Positions 54,662 through 63,122 of a stretch of 64,000 bases of DNA are shown piece by piece. Both the position numbers and the translations under genes were made by a program. The DNA is from Ignavibacteriaceae bacterium (GTDB taxonomy: Bacteria; Bacteroidota; Ignavibacteria; Ignavibacteriales; Ignavibacteriaceae): positions 17,384 to 81,383 of the forward strand of contig JACZKK010000200.1 in NCBI GenBank assembly GCA_014860115.1. Reading direction: 5' to 3'. The notes under the pieces were generated by a model, which was given only the letters and a program-made list of their open reading frames with translations, searched no databases and was not told where the DNA came from. Each line of letters begins with the position of its first letter. Position 1 is the stretch's first letter.

Positions 54662-54806
54662 ATCTTTTTTCATAAATAACTTATCTTTCAGGCAAGTTAG
54701 TGGCTTTGATGTCACCACCTCCAATAATTCAACACTATGAAATAACTGCGAGAATCTTATTTTTGTATCTTAAATCATAGTGAGAAAAGTATTTAATATT
54801 TACTAA

Positions 54807-55682
54807 ATGAATAAAGCACTTCATAAAATATACGTCAGTTTGTTTTTAGTTGTTGGAATAAGTGTTACTATTCTTCTGACAATCTATGGATTTGATTATT
54901 ACACAACCCCACTTGAGGAAAGATTTTTCAATGCCAATCATAATTTATTAAAACCTAGTGGTGCATTAGGTCACGGTTTTGGAATTATTGGGACATTGAT
55001 GATGATTGTTGGGGTGAGTGTTTATATGATCAGGAAGAGATATAGAAAATTTTTCAACATCGGATATCTGAAACATTGGCTGGAGTTTCATATTTTTCTT
55101 TGTTCGGTTGGCCCAGTGCTGGTATTGTATCATACAGCATTTAAATTTGGCGGAATTGTGTCCGTTAGTTTCTGGAGTATGGTACTGGTAGTTCTGAGTG
55201 GTGTAGTCGGGAGATTCATTTACCTTCAAATTCCAAGAACTATTCAGGGTCAGGAAATTAGTGTCAATGAATTGAATTCAATAAAGGAAAAACTTGCGAT
55301 AAAAGTCAGAAGTGTGTTGAGTGAAGATTCTTCAACCTTATCGGAGTTTGAAAAAATTTCATCAGCGGATCGGTACAAGTCATTTAATCTGTTAACAGCC
55401 GCTGGATTTTTTGTAAGGGATTATTTTGATATTAAAAGAGTAATGAGACTTTTGAAAATGAGAATCAAGCTATTAGGGGTAGGTAAGTCGGAGAGCAATG
55501 AGCTGATCAAAGCGGCCAAATCTGAAATTGTAATAGCCAGAAGAATAGCATTGTTAAGAACATCTCAGAAATTATTCCACTGGTGGCATATTTTTCATTT
55601 ACCTTTCGCTATAACTATGTTTGTCATAATGGTTATCCACGTTGCTGTAACAATTATTTTTGGTTACAAATGGATTTTTTAA
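54807..55682 (+). CDS. Four-helix membrane protein, cytochrome-b-like
   Basis: An inner-membrane protein of 291 aa. Four main helices are visible: 'SLFLVVGISVTILLTIYGF', 'IIGTLMMIVGVSVYMI', 'FHIFLCSVGPVLVLYHTAF' plus 'FWSMVLVVLSGVVGRFIYL', and a C-terminal 'ITMFVIMVIHVAVTIIFG'. His residues inside or at the ends of helices ('EFHIFL', 'YHTAF', 'HWWHIFHLPF', 'VIHVAV') are placed like heme ligands of cytochrome b561 or ferric reductases. A charged cytosolic loop is at 150-240. The family is not named. It follows the FecA-like receptor by 146 bp. Confidence 0.7.
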   Translation: MNKALHKIYVSLFLVVGISVTILLTIYGFDYYTTPLEERFFNANHNLLKPSGALGHGFGIIGTLMMIVGVSVYMIRKRYRKFFNIGYLKHWLEFHIFLCSVGPVLVLYHTAFKFGGIVSVSFWSMVLVVLSGVVGRFIYLQIPRTIQGQEISVNELNSIKEKLAIKVRSVLSEDSSTLSEFEKISSADRYKSFNLLTAAGFFVRDYFDIKRVMRLLKMRIKLLGVGKSESNELIKAAKSEIVIARRIALLRTSQKLFHWWHIFHLPFAITMFVIMVIHVAVTIIFGYKWIF

Positions 55683-55710
55683 TTAATTTAGATTTATCAA
55701 GAGGATTAGA

Positions 55711-56313
55711 ATGAAATTCAAACCAGTATATTTATATGGAATACTTGTAATCGTTGCTGTCTCGTTATTGATTATTGTCGGCATTCAAGAAACATCCGAT
55801 TCAACTGAGGCTCCTGTAATTAACAATCAAACAATGCCAGACGATGATGTCCACAAAGAATTAAAAAATCAAATCGGGAACACACCTGGTAAAGAAAATG
55901 TTTCCGAAGAGTATCGAAAAAAATTAGCTGAGTTTAAAGAAGCTGTCGATAAAAATCCTTCAGACACACTTGCAATGCGAAACTATGCTGACTTCCTTTC
56001 CGCTTCTCATAAAATGAATGAAGCTATTCCTTATTATGAAAAGATATTACAGATTAACTCAAAACGGACAGATATTTATTTTTCACTCGCATTAATTTAT
56101 TACAATAAACAAGATTTTGCTAAATGTGAAGAAGTAAATAAAGAAGTACTTTCCTTTGATCCATCAAATCAGATGGCTCTTTATAACATTGGAGCTATCG
56201 CAGCAACTCAGGGGAATAAAGAAAAAGCAAAAGAATTTTGGAATCAGGTAGTTTCTATCAATGCAGAAAGTGAGACAGGAAAACTTGCGATAGAATCGTT
56301 AAGTAAATTATAA
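55711..56313 (+). CDS. Membrane-anchored TPR protein
   Basis: A protein of 200 aa. One N-terminal helix ('YLYGILVIVAVSLLIIVGI') anchors a periplasmic or cytosolic domain of about three TPRs ('SDTLAMRNYADFLSASHKMN', 'TDIYFSLALIYYNKQDF', 'QMALYNIGAIAATQGNKEKA'). It starts 28 bp after the cytochrome-b-like gene with 'AAGAGGATTAGA' upstream, so the two are cotranscribed. It resembles the TPR subunits found with cytochrome c maturation or multiheme modules, but no direct evidence is present. Confidence 0.82.
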   Translation: MKFKPVYLYGILVIVAVSLLIIVGIQETSDSTEAPVINNQTMPDDDVHKELKNQIGNTPGKENVSEEYRKKLAEFKEAVDKNPSDTLAMRNYADFLSASHKMNEAIPYYEKILQINSKRTDIYFSLALIYYNKQDFAKCEEVNKEVLSFDPSNQMALYNIGAIAATQGNKEKAKEFWNQVVSINAESETGKLAIESLSKL

Positions 56314-56321
56314 TCTATTTG

Positions 56322-59300
56322 TCAGGAATTTTTATTTCTTAACCGTATCCTGCTGATCATAAAATATAATGCGCCAATTAAAAGCAGAATTAATAAAATG
56401 TGTGTTACTCCTATCGATGAAGCCTGTTGAAGTTTTAATGAAGATGGGTTTCCTGAAAGAACAAAAGCAGACCAATAATAAGGATTTGCTGAATAATTTT
56501 TTATAAACTCCAGCTTCGCCTGTCTTAATGCATCCGACTTTGATTTGCCTTCTGCCAAATGTTTATAGAAATCCCGCATAAAATATGAAGTATACTTGTC
56601 ATTAACATCCCACAAAGAAACAATTACACTTTTACTTCCGGCTTCGAAGAAAGCTTTTTGCATTCCAACTATTCCTTCTGCTACATCCACTTTTCCCAAA
56701 CCACTGCGGCAGGAACTCAAAACAACTAATTCACTTTGAAGATTAAGCTGAACTATTTCTCCTAACTCTAAAAATCCATCTTCTTTTTTGTCTCCCTGAG
56801 AGGAAAAGAAAATTAAAGGTTGATCCTTTAAAAGAAATGAGTGTGTTGATAAATGTACTATATCACTTTTCGGTGCGTTTCGCTTAAAGTTACTTTCAGT
56901 TGCTTGATTAGATGTAAAAATCAAATTGTTAGTAATCGTCTTATCAATACTTTCAATTTCGTCCTGAGAATATTCCAGAGGGAATAAAAGAATATTTCTC
57001 GAGCTTGATGGATTAACATCTATTAAGCCACTTCTTACACTTAATGAGTACTCGGTATTCATGATAAATGGATTCCCGATAAGAAGATTTTGATTATTGA
57101 TATTTACAGATTTATCCATTTGAATAAAATAGATTGTAGCCGAAGGTGTATAAGAAATTTGATATTCATCCAGCAGAAATTTTTTGTCACTGTAATAGTA
57201 AGGGCTTTCGCCATCCTTCCATTCAGTAACCAGCATTTCAATTGGCAGCTTTACCAGTTCAGGTGGAAAACTTACTATCAAATTAGAATTAGTTGGAATC
57301 CTTGAGAGAAAATCATTAAATACTGCTTTGAACAATCGGTAGGCAGCTAACGCATTAAATGAAAATAAGTCTTCATTGACATAAATTTCCTCATCTGCCA
57401 TATCATATCGATAGATTGGTGAAACTGATTTGAGAATTGACAATAAACTATCCCGACCAATATTTATGCTCTTGAGACTCAATCCCTGTGAATTTAAATC
57501 AAAAAGTGTCAAAAACTTCTCGCCGATATAAATCGTAACTATATGATCATCTTCTCCAAGTTTTTCCTGCATATCTTTTATTGTCTTAGATTTTTTCTCA
57601 AGCAGAGTTCGATCTAATAATTTATTCACAGCAACAATTTCAGTTTTAATTTTTGTAACGACTTCCTTTAATGAATCAGTTACTGCTTCATCATAAAGTC
57701 CCGAAGAAATCATCCATTCAAGATCGATCAGCAAATTGTAATCTGTTTTATCTTTGAAGTGAGAAAGAAGTTTGAGTCTCTCTAAATTAGTTTTTGTATT
57801 TCTTGATCTGGATTTATCTATGATAACAAATGCTTCTTCACCCCTGCCCTGTTTAAGGTACAATTCTGCCAATGAATTGAAAACAGAATTCACTCCTGAA
57901 AAATGTGCTATCTGAATCTCCTGGTTTGGGCTAAGCGGTGAAGAAATTTTTTCAATTATTTCTATTGCTGCCAAGTACCTTTTTTCTGCTTCATTAGTAC
58001 TGTTTTCTTTCTCATAATTTTGCCCAAGCAGATATGCAGCTTCGATCTGATTGTTGTAATCGTGCACACTTCCACTTATTTGAAATGCGGCAAGATATTT
58101 CTCAACTGATAACTCAATTTTATTTTTAGCTTCATATATCTTACCAAGATATAATTCCTGTAATCCCAAAAGCTGAGTTAGTTCATACTCTCTTGATGAC
58201 GATTGTGCTTCACTCAGCAACTTAATTGCATCGTCGTAATTCTGTTGCTTAAAGTAGTTGTAAGCCAGTTCAGTCTTCAAAACTATTGAACTGTAAATAT
58301 CTCCTACATTATTTGCAAGGTTTAATCCTTTTTGAAAATAAGTTTCGGCTTGACTTACACTATCAATCGAAGTTAACACTGTTCCGATTTTAGAATATAG
58401 TTTTACTATTTCAAATGGTGATTCGTTGCTTGAAATTTCAGAGTCTGCTTTCTTAAAAATTTCCAAAGCATTAAAGGGACGGTTGATATTGTAATATAAA
58501 GCTCCAATGCCTTGATCGATTTTTAAAGCAGAAGTTACATCCTTCACTGAGTCGGCTATCCCTTTTGCACGGCTGTAATATTGAAGAGCTTTAGAATAAT
58601 TTGATTGGTTCGAATAGACATCCCCCAATCCGGTAAGATTCAAAACTTGTCCTAATTTATTCTCGCCGGCGAAATTTAATCCCCTGCTGTAATAATCAAG
58701 TGCTGATTTGTAGTTAGCAATTTGAAGATAGAGTGAGCCAATGTTGCTCGACAGGTACGAAAGTCGCTCATTGTTTTTCAGTTTCTCGTAAAGGGAAAAA
58801 CTTTTTTCGTAATTCTTTCTGGAATCAATCAAACTTGCGGTGTATGAGAACGAAACACCAAGCTCCGAATAGAGGAATGCGAGTAATTCCATATTCTCAA
58901 TTTCCTCAGCCATTTTAATAGCAACCTGAAAATCATCTCTCGCTTCAAAAATCTCTCCATAAACATCCTTGATTATCGCAAGGTTTGCAAAAGATTTTAT
59001 TTCTTCAGATTTATTACCTGATTTGATTGATGCCTCCAAGGCTGACTGGTATTTTTTTTTTGCTTGTTCGTACTCTCCAGACAAATAAAAAATAGTCCCT
59101 TTCAGGTTGATGATTTTAGAAAGAAAGACATCACTATCTTTACACAATTTTTCAGCTTCCATAACATTTCGTAAAGAAGCATCGTAGTCCCCGATGACAC
59201 GATGTAAATATGCCAATTGATAATAAATTTCTTTTGATGCAAATCCGGTCCCGACTAAAGACTTTATTTTTTCAATTGCGACTGAACTGTTCCCTTCATT

Positions 59301-59765
59301 CATTTCTACCAGTGCATCAAGATATCGGTAGAATGGATCAGTAGATTTCTTTTCGTTTGAATTAAGCCACTTCGATAATTCATCGAGTCTGCCTGTTACC
59401 TTCGCAAAAGCAGAAAGCTCTTCATAATAATTTAAGTGTGAAGGAAAATATTTTAGAAGAGTAAAAAGTTGGTTGAATGAGCCTTCAAAATCTCCTGATC
59501 TTTTTTTAAGCAAAGCAGATAAAAATTCCCGTTCAAAATCGCTTGATAAAGAATTTAACTCCATTTGAACTTTTTCTTTATCAATAGATTTATTTTGGAT
59601 GATATCGAGATAGTAAAAAAACTCTTTGGAAGGATTGGTTATATTTAGATCTTCCTGTTGGCTGGATGGAGAATAATTTTTGTAGGAGTTAGAAACTCCC
59701 GAGAAGCTAATCGCAGCTATAATAAGACAAGAAGCTAATACAATAATTTCTTTTATTAGAAACAT
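56322..59765 (-). CDS. TPR-CHAT (caspase-like) protease, membrane-anchored
   Basis: A protein of 1147 aa from ATG 59765, which lies 3 bp past the stop of the anti-sigma gene. It has an N-terminal TM ('IIVLASCLIIAAISF'), about fourteen TPRs up to residue ~600 (for example 'SALDYYSRGLNFAGENKLG'), a coiled linker, and a C-terminal CHAT domain. The catalytic dyad is intact: His975 in 'VHLSTHSFLL' and Cys1019 in 'VLSSCRSGLG', with the CHAT closing motif 'NPYYWSAFVLSGNP'. A second TM ('HILLILLLIGALYFMI') and a basic tail finish it. Cleavage of its neighbour anti-sigma factor is inference. Confidence 0.93.
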   Translation of the reverse strand: MFLIKEIIVLASCLIIAAISFSGVSNSYKNYSPSSQQEDLNITNPSKEFFYYLDIIQNKSIDKEKVQMELNSLSSDFEREFLSALLKKRSGDFEGSFNQLFTLLKYFPSHLNYYEELSAFAKVTGRLDELSKWLNSNEKKSTDPFYRYLDALVEMNEGNSSVAIEKIKSLVGTGFASKEIYYQLAYLHRVIGDYDASLRNVMEAEKLCKDSDVFLSKIINLKGTIFYLSGEYEQAKKKYQSALEASIKSGNKSEEIKSFANLAIIKDVYGEIFEARDDFQVAIKMAEEIENMELLAFLYSELGVSFSYTASLIDSRKNYEKSFSLYEKLKNNERLSYLSSNIGSLYLQIANYKSALDYYSRGLNFAGENKLGQVLNLTGLGDVYSNQSNYSKALQYYSRAKGIADSVKDVTSALKIDQGIGALYYNINRPFNALEIFKKADSEISSNESPFEIVKLYSKIGTVLTSIDSVSQAETYFQKGLNLANNVGDIYSSIVLKTELAYNYFKQQNYDDAIKLLSEAQSSSREYELTQLLGLQELYLGKIYEAKNKIELSVEKYLAAFQISGSVHDYNNQIEAAYLLGQNYEKENSTNEAEKRYLAAIEIIEKISSPLSPNQEIQIAHFSGVNSVFNSLAELYLKQGRGEEAFVIIDKSRSRNTKTNLERLKLLSHFKDKTDYNLLIDLEWMISSGLYDEAVTDSLKEVVTKIKTEIVAVNKLLDRTLLEKKSKTIKDMQEKLGEDDHIVTIYIGEKFLTLFDLNSQGLSLKSINIGRDSLLSILKSVSPIYRYDMADEEIYVNEDLFSFNALAAYRLFKAVFNDFLSRIPTNSNLIVSFPPELVKLPIEMLVTEWKDGESPYYYSDKKFLLDEYQISYTPSATIYFIQMDKSVNINNQNLLIGNPFIMNTEYSLSVRSGLIDVNPSSSRNILLFPLEYSQDEIESIDKTITNNLIFTSNQATESNFKRNAPKSDIVHLSTHSFLLKDQPLIFFSSQGDKKEDGFLELGEIVQLNLQSELVVLSSCRSGLGKVDVAEGIVGMQKAFFEAGSKSVIVSLWDVNDKYTSYFMRDFYKHLAEGKSKSDALRQAKLEFIKNYSANPYYWSAFVLSGNPSSLKLQQASSIGVTHILLILLLIGALYFMISRIRLRNKNS

Positions 59766-59768
59766 CAA

Positions 59769-60746
59769 TCAATTCTTCTCCAGATCTGATATCAAATTTG
59801 CAGCTTCTTTTGAATATTTTCCTTTACCGTCTACAACCTTTTGTAAGCTGGATATTGATGAATCTCGCTCGTCACTCAGCAGATATGCTCGTCCGATATA
59901 ATAATAAGCATCAAGCTTTAAGCTTTCATAATCACCAGAATTATTTTTATCTATTGATTCCTTGAGATTGGCAATTGCAAGATTTACATTTTCACGATCG
60001 TACGACTTAAATAATCCGAAAAAATCTTTTTCAGATGCTTTCAGATATGTAATTCCGATTATATAGTGAGAGTAGAATATTGATCTTTCATTCTGATGTT
60101 TCTGGATATCTTCAGACAAGAACTCAATGGCTCTTGAATAATCGCTCTTATCGATTGCATTCAAACCCTGCTGAAACAAAGGTGAAGTTCTACCTCTTGT
60201 TTTATAAAAATCTTCCTGCTCATTTGCAAAAATATTTTTTTTGTAGTCGGGAGTGATAGAAGTTGAAACAACAAACAATCCGAAATAGGCAACTATAAAT
60301 ACAGCCAGAGTTGCGAATGCATATCTGAAAGAAGTTGACGGTTTAAAGAACGAAGGGATAAAAGAATTCTTCTCTCTTACTGAGGTTTGAGATGTTCTAA
60401 CAACAGATTTGTTCACATGCTCACGTACCTCGGAATACTCTCTAACTAACTCGTTATATTCATTTTTACAGATTATACATTGATCCAGATGAGATTTTAT
60501 CTGCCCACTCAGCATGGCAATTATTTTATTTTCGTGATCATCTTCCTTTTCATTTAAAACATAAAATGCCAATAAATCAGTTGGAAGGTGACCGGAGGAA
60601 GTAAGTGAAGAGCTAAGAGTTTTATAAATATTGACAAATGATTTGATCTCTTCATCTGAATCAGCATATTGTTTTAAAAACTTCTGGTCATCTTCATTTA
60701 AAGATTTCTTATCTAGGAGCTCTAATATTTTATCAAATTTTTCCAT
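59769..60746 (-). CDS. Zinc-finger anti-sigma factor with TPR domain
   Basis: A protein of 325 aa from ATG 60746; the TTG in the track adds three residues. Residues ~80-100 hold the ZAS motif H-x3-C-x2-C as 'HLDQCIICKNEY'. This is the domain that binds ECF sigma factors. A single TM follows ('YAFATLAVFIVAYFGLFVV'), and the outside part has TPR-like repeats ('DYSRAIEFLSEDIQKHQ', 'DAYYYIGRAYLLSDERD'). It sits between the sigma gene and the CHAT gene, 58 bp and 3 bp away. It probably holds the sigma factor inactive at the membrane. Confidence 0.9.
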   Translation of the reverse strand: MEKFDKILELLDKKSLNEDDQKFLKQYADSDEEIKSFVNIYKTLSSSLTSSGHLPTDLLAFYVLNEKEDDHENKIIAMLSGQIKSHLDQCIICKNEYNELVREYSEVREHVNKSVVRTSQTSVREKNSFIPSFFKPSTSFRYAFATLAVFIVAYFGLFVVSTSITPDYKKNIFANEQEDFYKTRGRTSPLFQQGLNAIDKSDYSRAIEFLSEDIQKHQNERSIFYSHYIIGITYLKASEKDFFGLFKSYDRENVNLAIANLKESIDKNNSGDYESLKLDAYYYIGRAYLLSDERDSSISSLQKVVDGKGKYSKEAANLISDLEKN

Positions 60747-60804
60747 AGTTCTCAATTTGGTTTTTATCGATCATTTAGTATCCCAAGTATTTATTTCGTG
60801 ACAT

Positions 60805-61281
60805 TTATTTTAACTTATCTTTAAGTTCTAGCAATGTCCTGTAAAACATTTTCTTTACGGCAGCTTCATTTTTATTCAATTTTTCTGCAATCTCATTGAA
60901 TTTTAAATCACCCCAAAATCTCAGTCTGACGATTTCCTGCTTTTCTTCACTTAAAGTATTTAGAACGGATAATGCGCTTTCCGAATCGATCATATCTGAA
61001 CTTTCCGAAAAATTGTCAGGGGCCGGTATATTTTCCTTCAGAGAAGAATGCGATTTGTTTTTATTCGATTTATACCATTTTACAAAATTTAAGAATAGAA
61101 CTCTTCGAAGCCATTTTTCAGGCTCTTCTATATTATGGTATTGCTGTGCGAATGAGAGGTAAACATTTTGGGTAAGATCATCAACATCATCCTGGTTAAG
61201 AATTCTTTTTTGGTGGTACTTGGATAAATAATATGTATGGGAGATTTGCCTTACAAATCCGGAAAGTTTTGCAAAAGCCAC
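60805..61281 (-). CDS. ECF RNA polymerase sigma factor (5' end disrupted or atypical)
   Basis: The track gives 158 aa from GTG 61281, with region 2 'QDDVDDLTQNVYLSFAQ' and 'PEKWLRRVLFLNF', and region 4 'LSEEKQEIVRLRFWGDLKFN' plus 'EAAVKKMFYRTLLELK'. The frame stays open upstream and encodes a natural sigma start ('SGSELDDLLKKSKEGDS') but has no ATG/GTG/TTG. A GTG at 61375 in another frame would fit if one A is dropped from a 7-A run (61350-61356), giving 'MTKIKREKIDYLNISG'. The real gene is probably 60805-61375. It is followed by the anti-sigma gene. Confidence 0.88.
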   Translation of the reverse strand: MAFAKLSGFVRQISHTYYLSKYHQKRILNQDDVDDLTQNVYLSFAQQYHNIEEPEKWLRRVLFLNFVKWYKSNKNKSHSSLKENIPAPDNFSESSDMIDSESALSVLNTLSEEKQEIVRLRFWGDLKFNEIAEKLNKNEAAVKKMFYRTLLELKDKLK

Positions 61282-61349
61282 CGAATCACCTTCTTTTGAC
61301 TTTTTCAGGAGGTCATCGAGCTCTGAACCAGAAATATTTAGATAGTCTA

Positions 61350-61356
61350 TTTTTTT
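61350..61356 (-). other. A7 run at possible frameshift site of sigma gene
   Basis: On the minus strand the run AAAAAAA separates the reading frame that begins at GTG 61375 from the frame of the ECF sigma factor. Losing one A joins them. This may be programmed slippage, a true mutation, or an assembly error. Confidence 0.55.
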
Positions 61357-61417
61357 CTCGCTTTATTTTTGTCACGAAATTACTAAACTTGATACTAAGT
61401 AGAAAAAAATCCATCAT

Positions 61418-63007
61418 ATGAAATTTACGATTATCACATTTTTTATCATTTTCAATGTCGGGGTGCTTGCTCAACCCGAGCTTGATATTAAACCAAACCG
61501 GATTGAATTTGAAGATCTATTCAACAGGATTGACTATGTATTCTTAATTAATAAAGGTGATGCAATATTAACAATAGATAGTATTAATTATAACGATTCA
61601 CTTTACATTTTAGAATTTGAGAACAATTTAACTTTACCATTCACAATAATTCCTGATGACTCAATAAGAATGAACGTATTTTTAACCGCTTTTTATCAGG
61701 TTACTATAAATGATACTTCAGATACAATATTCGTTTATAACAATGGTATTCAAAACCCAAAACCTCTCGAGGTGAGAATAAAATTTTTCGAAGATGAGTT
61801 TGGAGAATTTAATGGAGCAGTACGAGATAGTCTGAATCCTGTGGATAGTGCCACTGTTTATTTTTTCTATAATGGAATTTATCTTCTTGATACTGCAAAA
61901 ACCAGCTCATCGGGAAATTATCGGATAACATTGCCTGAAGGTGACTACACCATTGGCGTTGAGAAAGAAGGTTACTACGTTGTTTTTCACGACAGCACTT
62001 ATGATCCATTTTTTGCTGAATTAGTTGAACTTGATTCGGGTGATGTAAAAACCATAAACTTCAACCTGAAAAAAATCGAAAATAATAGTCTTTCTGTAAG
62101 CGGACAAATTATTGATTCAGTAAACGGAATAAATGTTAATAAGGGAATTATCATTGTACGAACTGGTACGCACGTTCCTGTACCGTTCTCAAAAGAGAAT
62201 ACCGTGCTTTTAGACACTATAAATGCTTTTGCTGGATTTATTAAAGAAGATGGTTCATACCTAGTGAATGTACAAATACAGGATTACTACTATTTACAAG
62301 CTTACACTAACAATTTCCTTCCGGGATTTTATAACGATGAAGGGATTCCGGCTGTATTCTGGCAAAATGCAGATTCAGTTTTTATTAACGGTAATATAAC
62401 TGATAAAAATATTCCGCTTGTCAGAGATTCTTCGTACGGTGCTGGTGGTATTGGTGGGTTGATTACATTTTCAATGCCGTCCGATGGAAGCGACTTTGAA
62501 GGTATAACAATTTTAGCAAAAAATATTAATAATGGTGCTTTGTATTCTTACAACTTCGGAAAAGAGTTGGGTGAATTCAATGTGACAAACATTCCTTACG
62601 GCACCTATGAGCTAGTCGCTCAAAAGATCGGACTAGATAATACAGTTAGTCAAACTGTGGTTATAGATCCTTTGAACAATCAGATTACAGGTATCAATCT
62701 TAATTTTATTATTAATAACGTTGAAGATGATAACATATTACCGGATGGTATCATACTCTATCAGAACTACCCCAATCCTTTTAATCCGATTACAAACATT
62801 TCTTTTTATTTACCTCAAACATCTGATATAAAATTGAAGGTGTTCAATGTTTTAGGTGAGTTAGTTGAAACAATTGTTGACACAGAACTAAGCAGCGGGT
62901 TTCATACTGTAACATTTAGCGGAAGCAAATTTGCATCTGGTATTTATCTAATACTTCTCGAGACGAACGAATTTAGGCTAAGCAAGAAGATGCTGCTTCT
63001 TAAGTAA
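61418..63007 (+). CDS. T9SS-sorted secreted protein with carboxypeptidase-regulatory-like domains
   Basis: A protein of 529 aa. A signal peptide ('ITFFIIFNVGVLAQ') is followed by a DUF1573/ASPM-like beta domain ('NRIEFEDLFNRIDYVFLINK'), then a CarboxypepD_reg-like fold ('DSATVYFFYNGIYLLDTAKT', 'GNYRITLPEGDYTIGVEKEG'), a second such module near residues 220-400, and the sorting domain 'NYPNPFNPITNI' to 'KKMLLLK'. It is transcribed divergently from the sigma operon with about 40 bp between the possible sigma start and this ATG, so it could be a regulon member. Confidence 0.88.
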   Translation: MKFTIITFFIIFNVGVLAQPELDIKPNRIEFEDLFNRIDYVFLINKGDAILTIDSINYNDSLYILEFENNLTLPFTIIPDDSIRMNVFLTAFYQVTINDTSDTIFVYNNGIQNPKPLEVRIKFFEDEFGEFNGAVRDSLNPVDSATVYFFYNGIYLLDTAKTSSSGNYRITLPEGDYTIGVEKEGYYVVFHDSTYDPFFAELVELDSGDVKTINFNLKKIENNSLSVSGQIIDSVNGINVNKGIIIVRTGTHVPVPFSKENTVLLDTINAFAGFIKEDGSYLVNVQIQDYYYLQAYTNNFLPGFYNDEGIPAVFWQNADSVFINGNITDKNIPLVRDSSYGAGGIGGLITFSMPSDGSDFEGITILAKNINNGALYSYNFGKELGEFNVTNIPYGTYELVAQKIGLDNTVSQTVVIDPLNNQITGINLNFIINNVEDDNILPDGIILYQNYPNPFNPITNISFYLPQTSDIKLKVFNVLGELVETIVDTELSSGFHTVTFSGSKFASGIYLILLETNEFRLSKKMLLLK

Positions 63008-63122
63008 ATAATTTTCTCCCCTGATTTCTATAATCCTATTCTATTCTTAGAAAAATTCATTTGTTATTGTTTATTTTCTATTTACTAAGTTTGTTAATAG
63101 TAATCATCAATTTTTACCAGAG

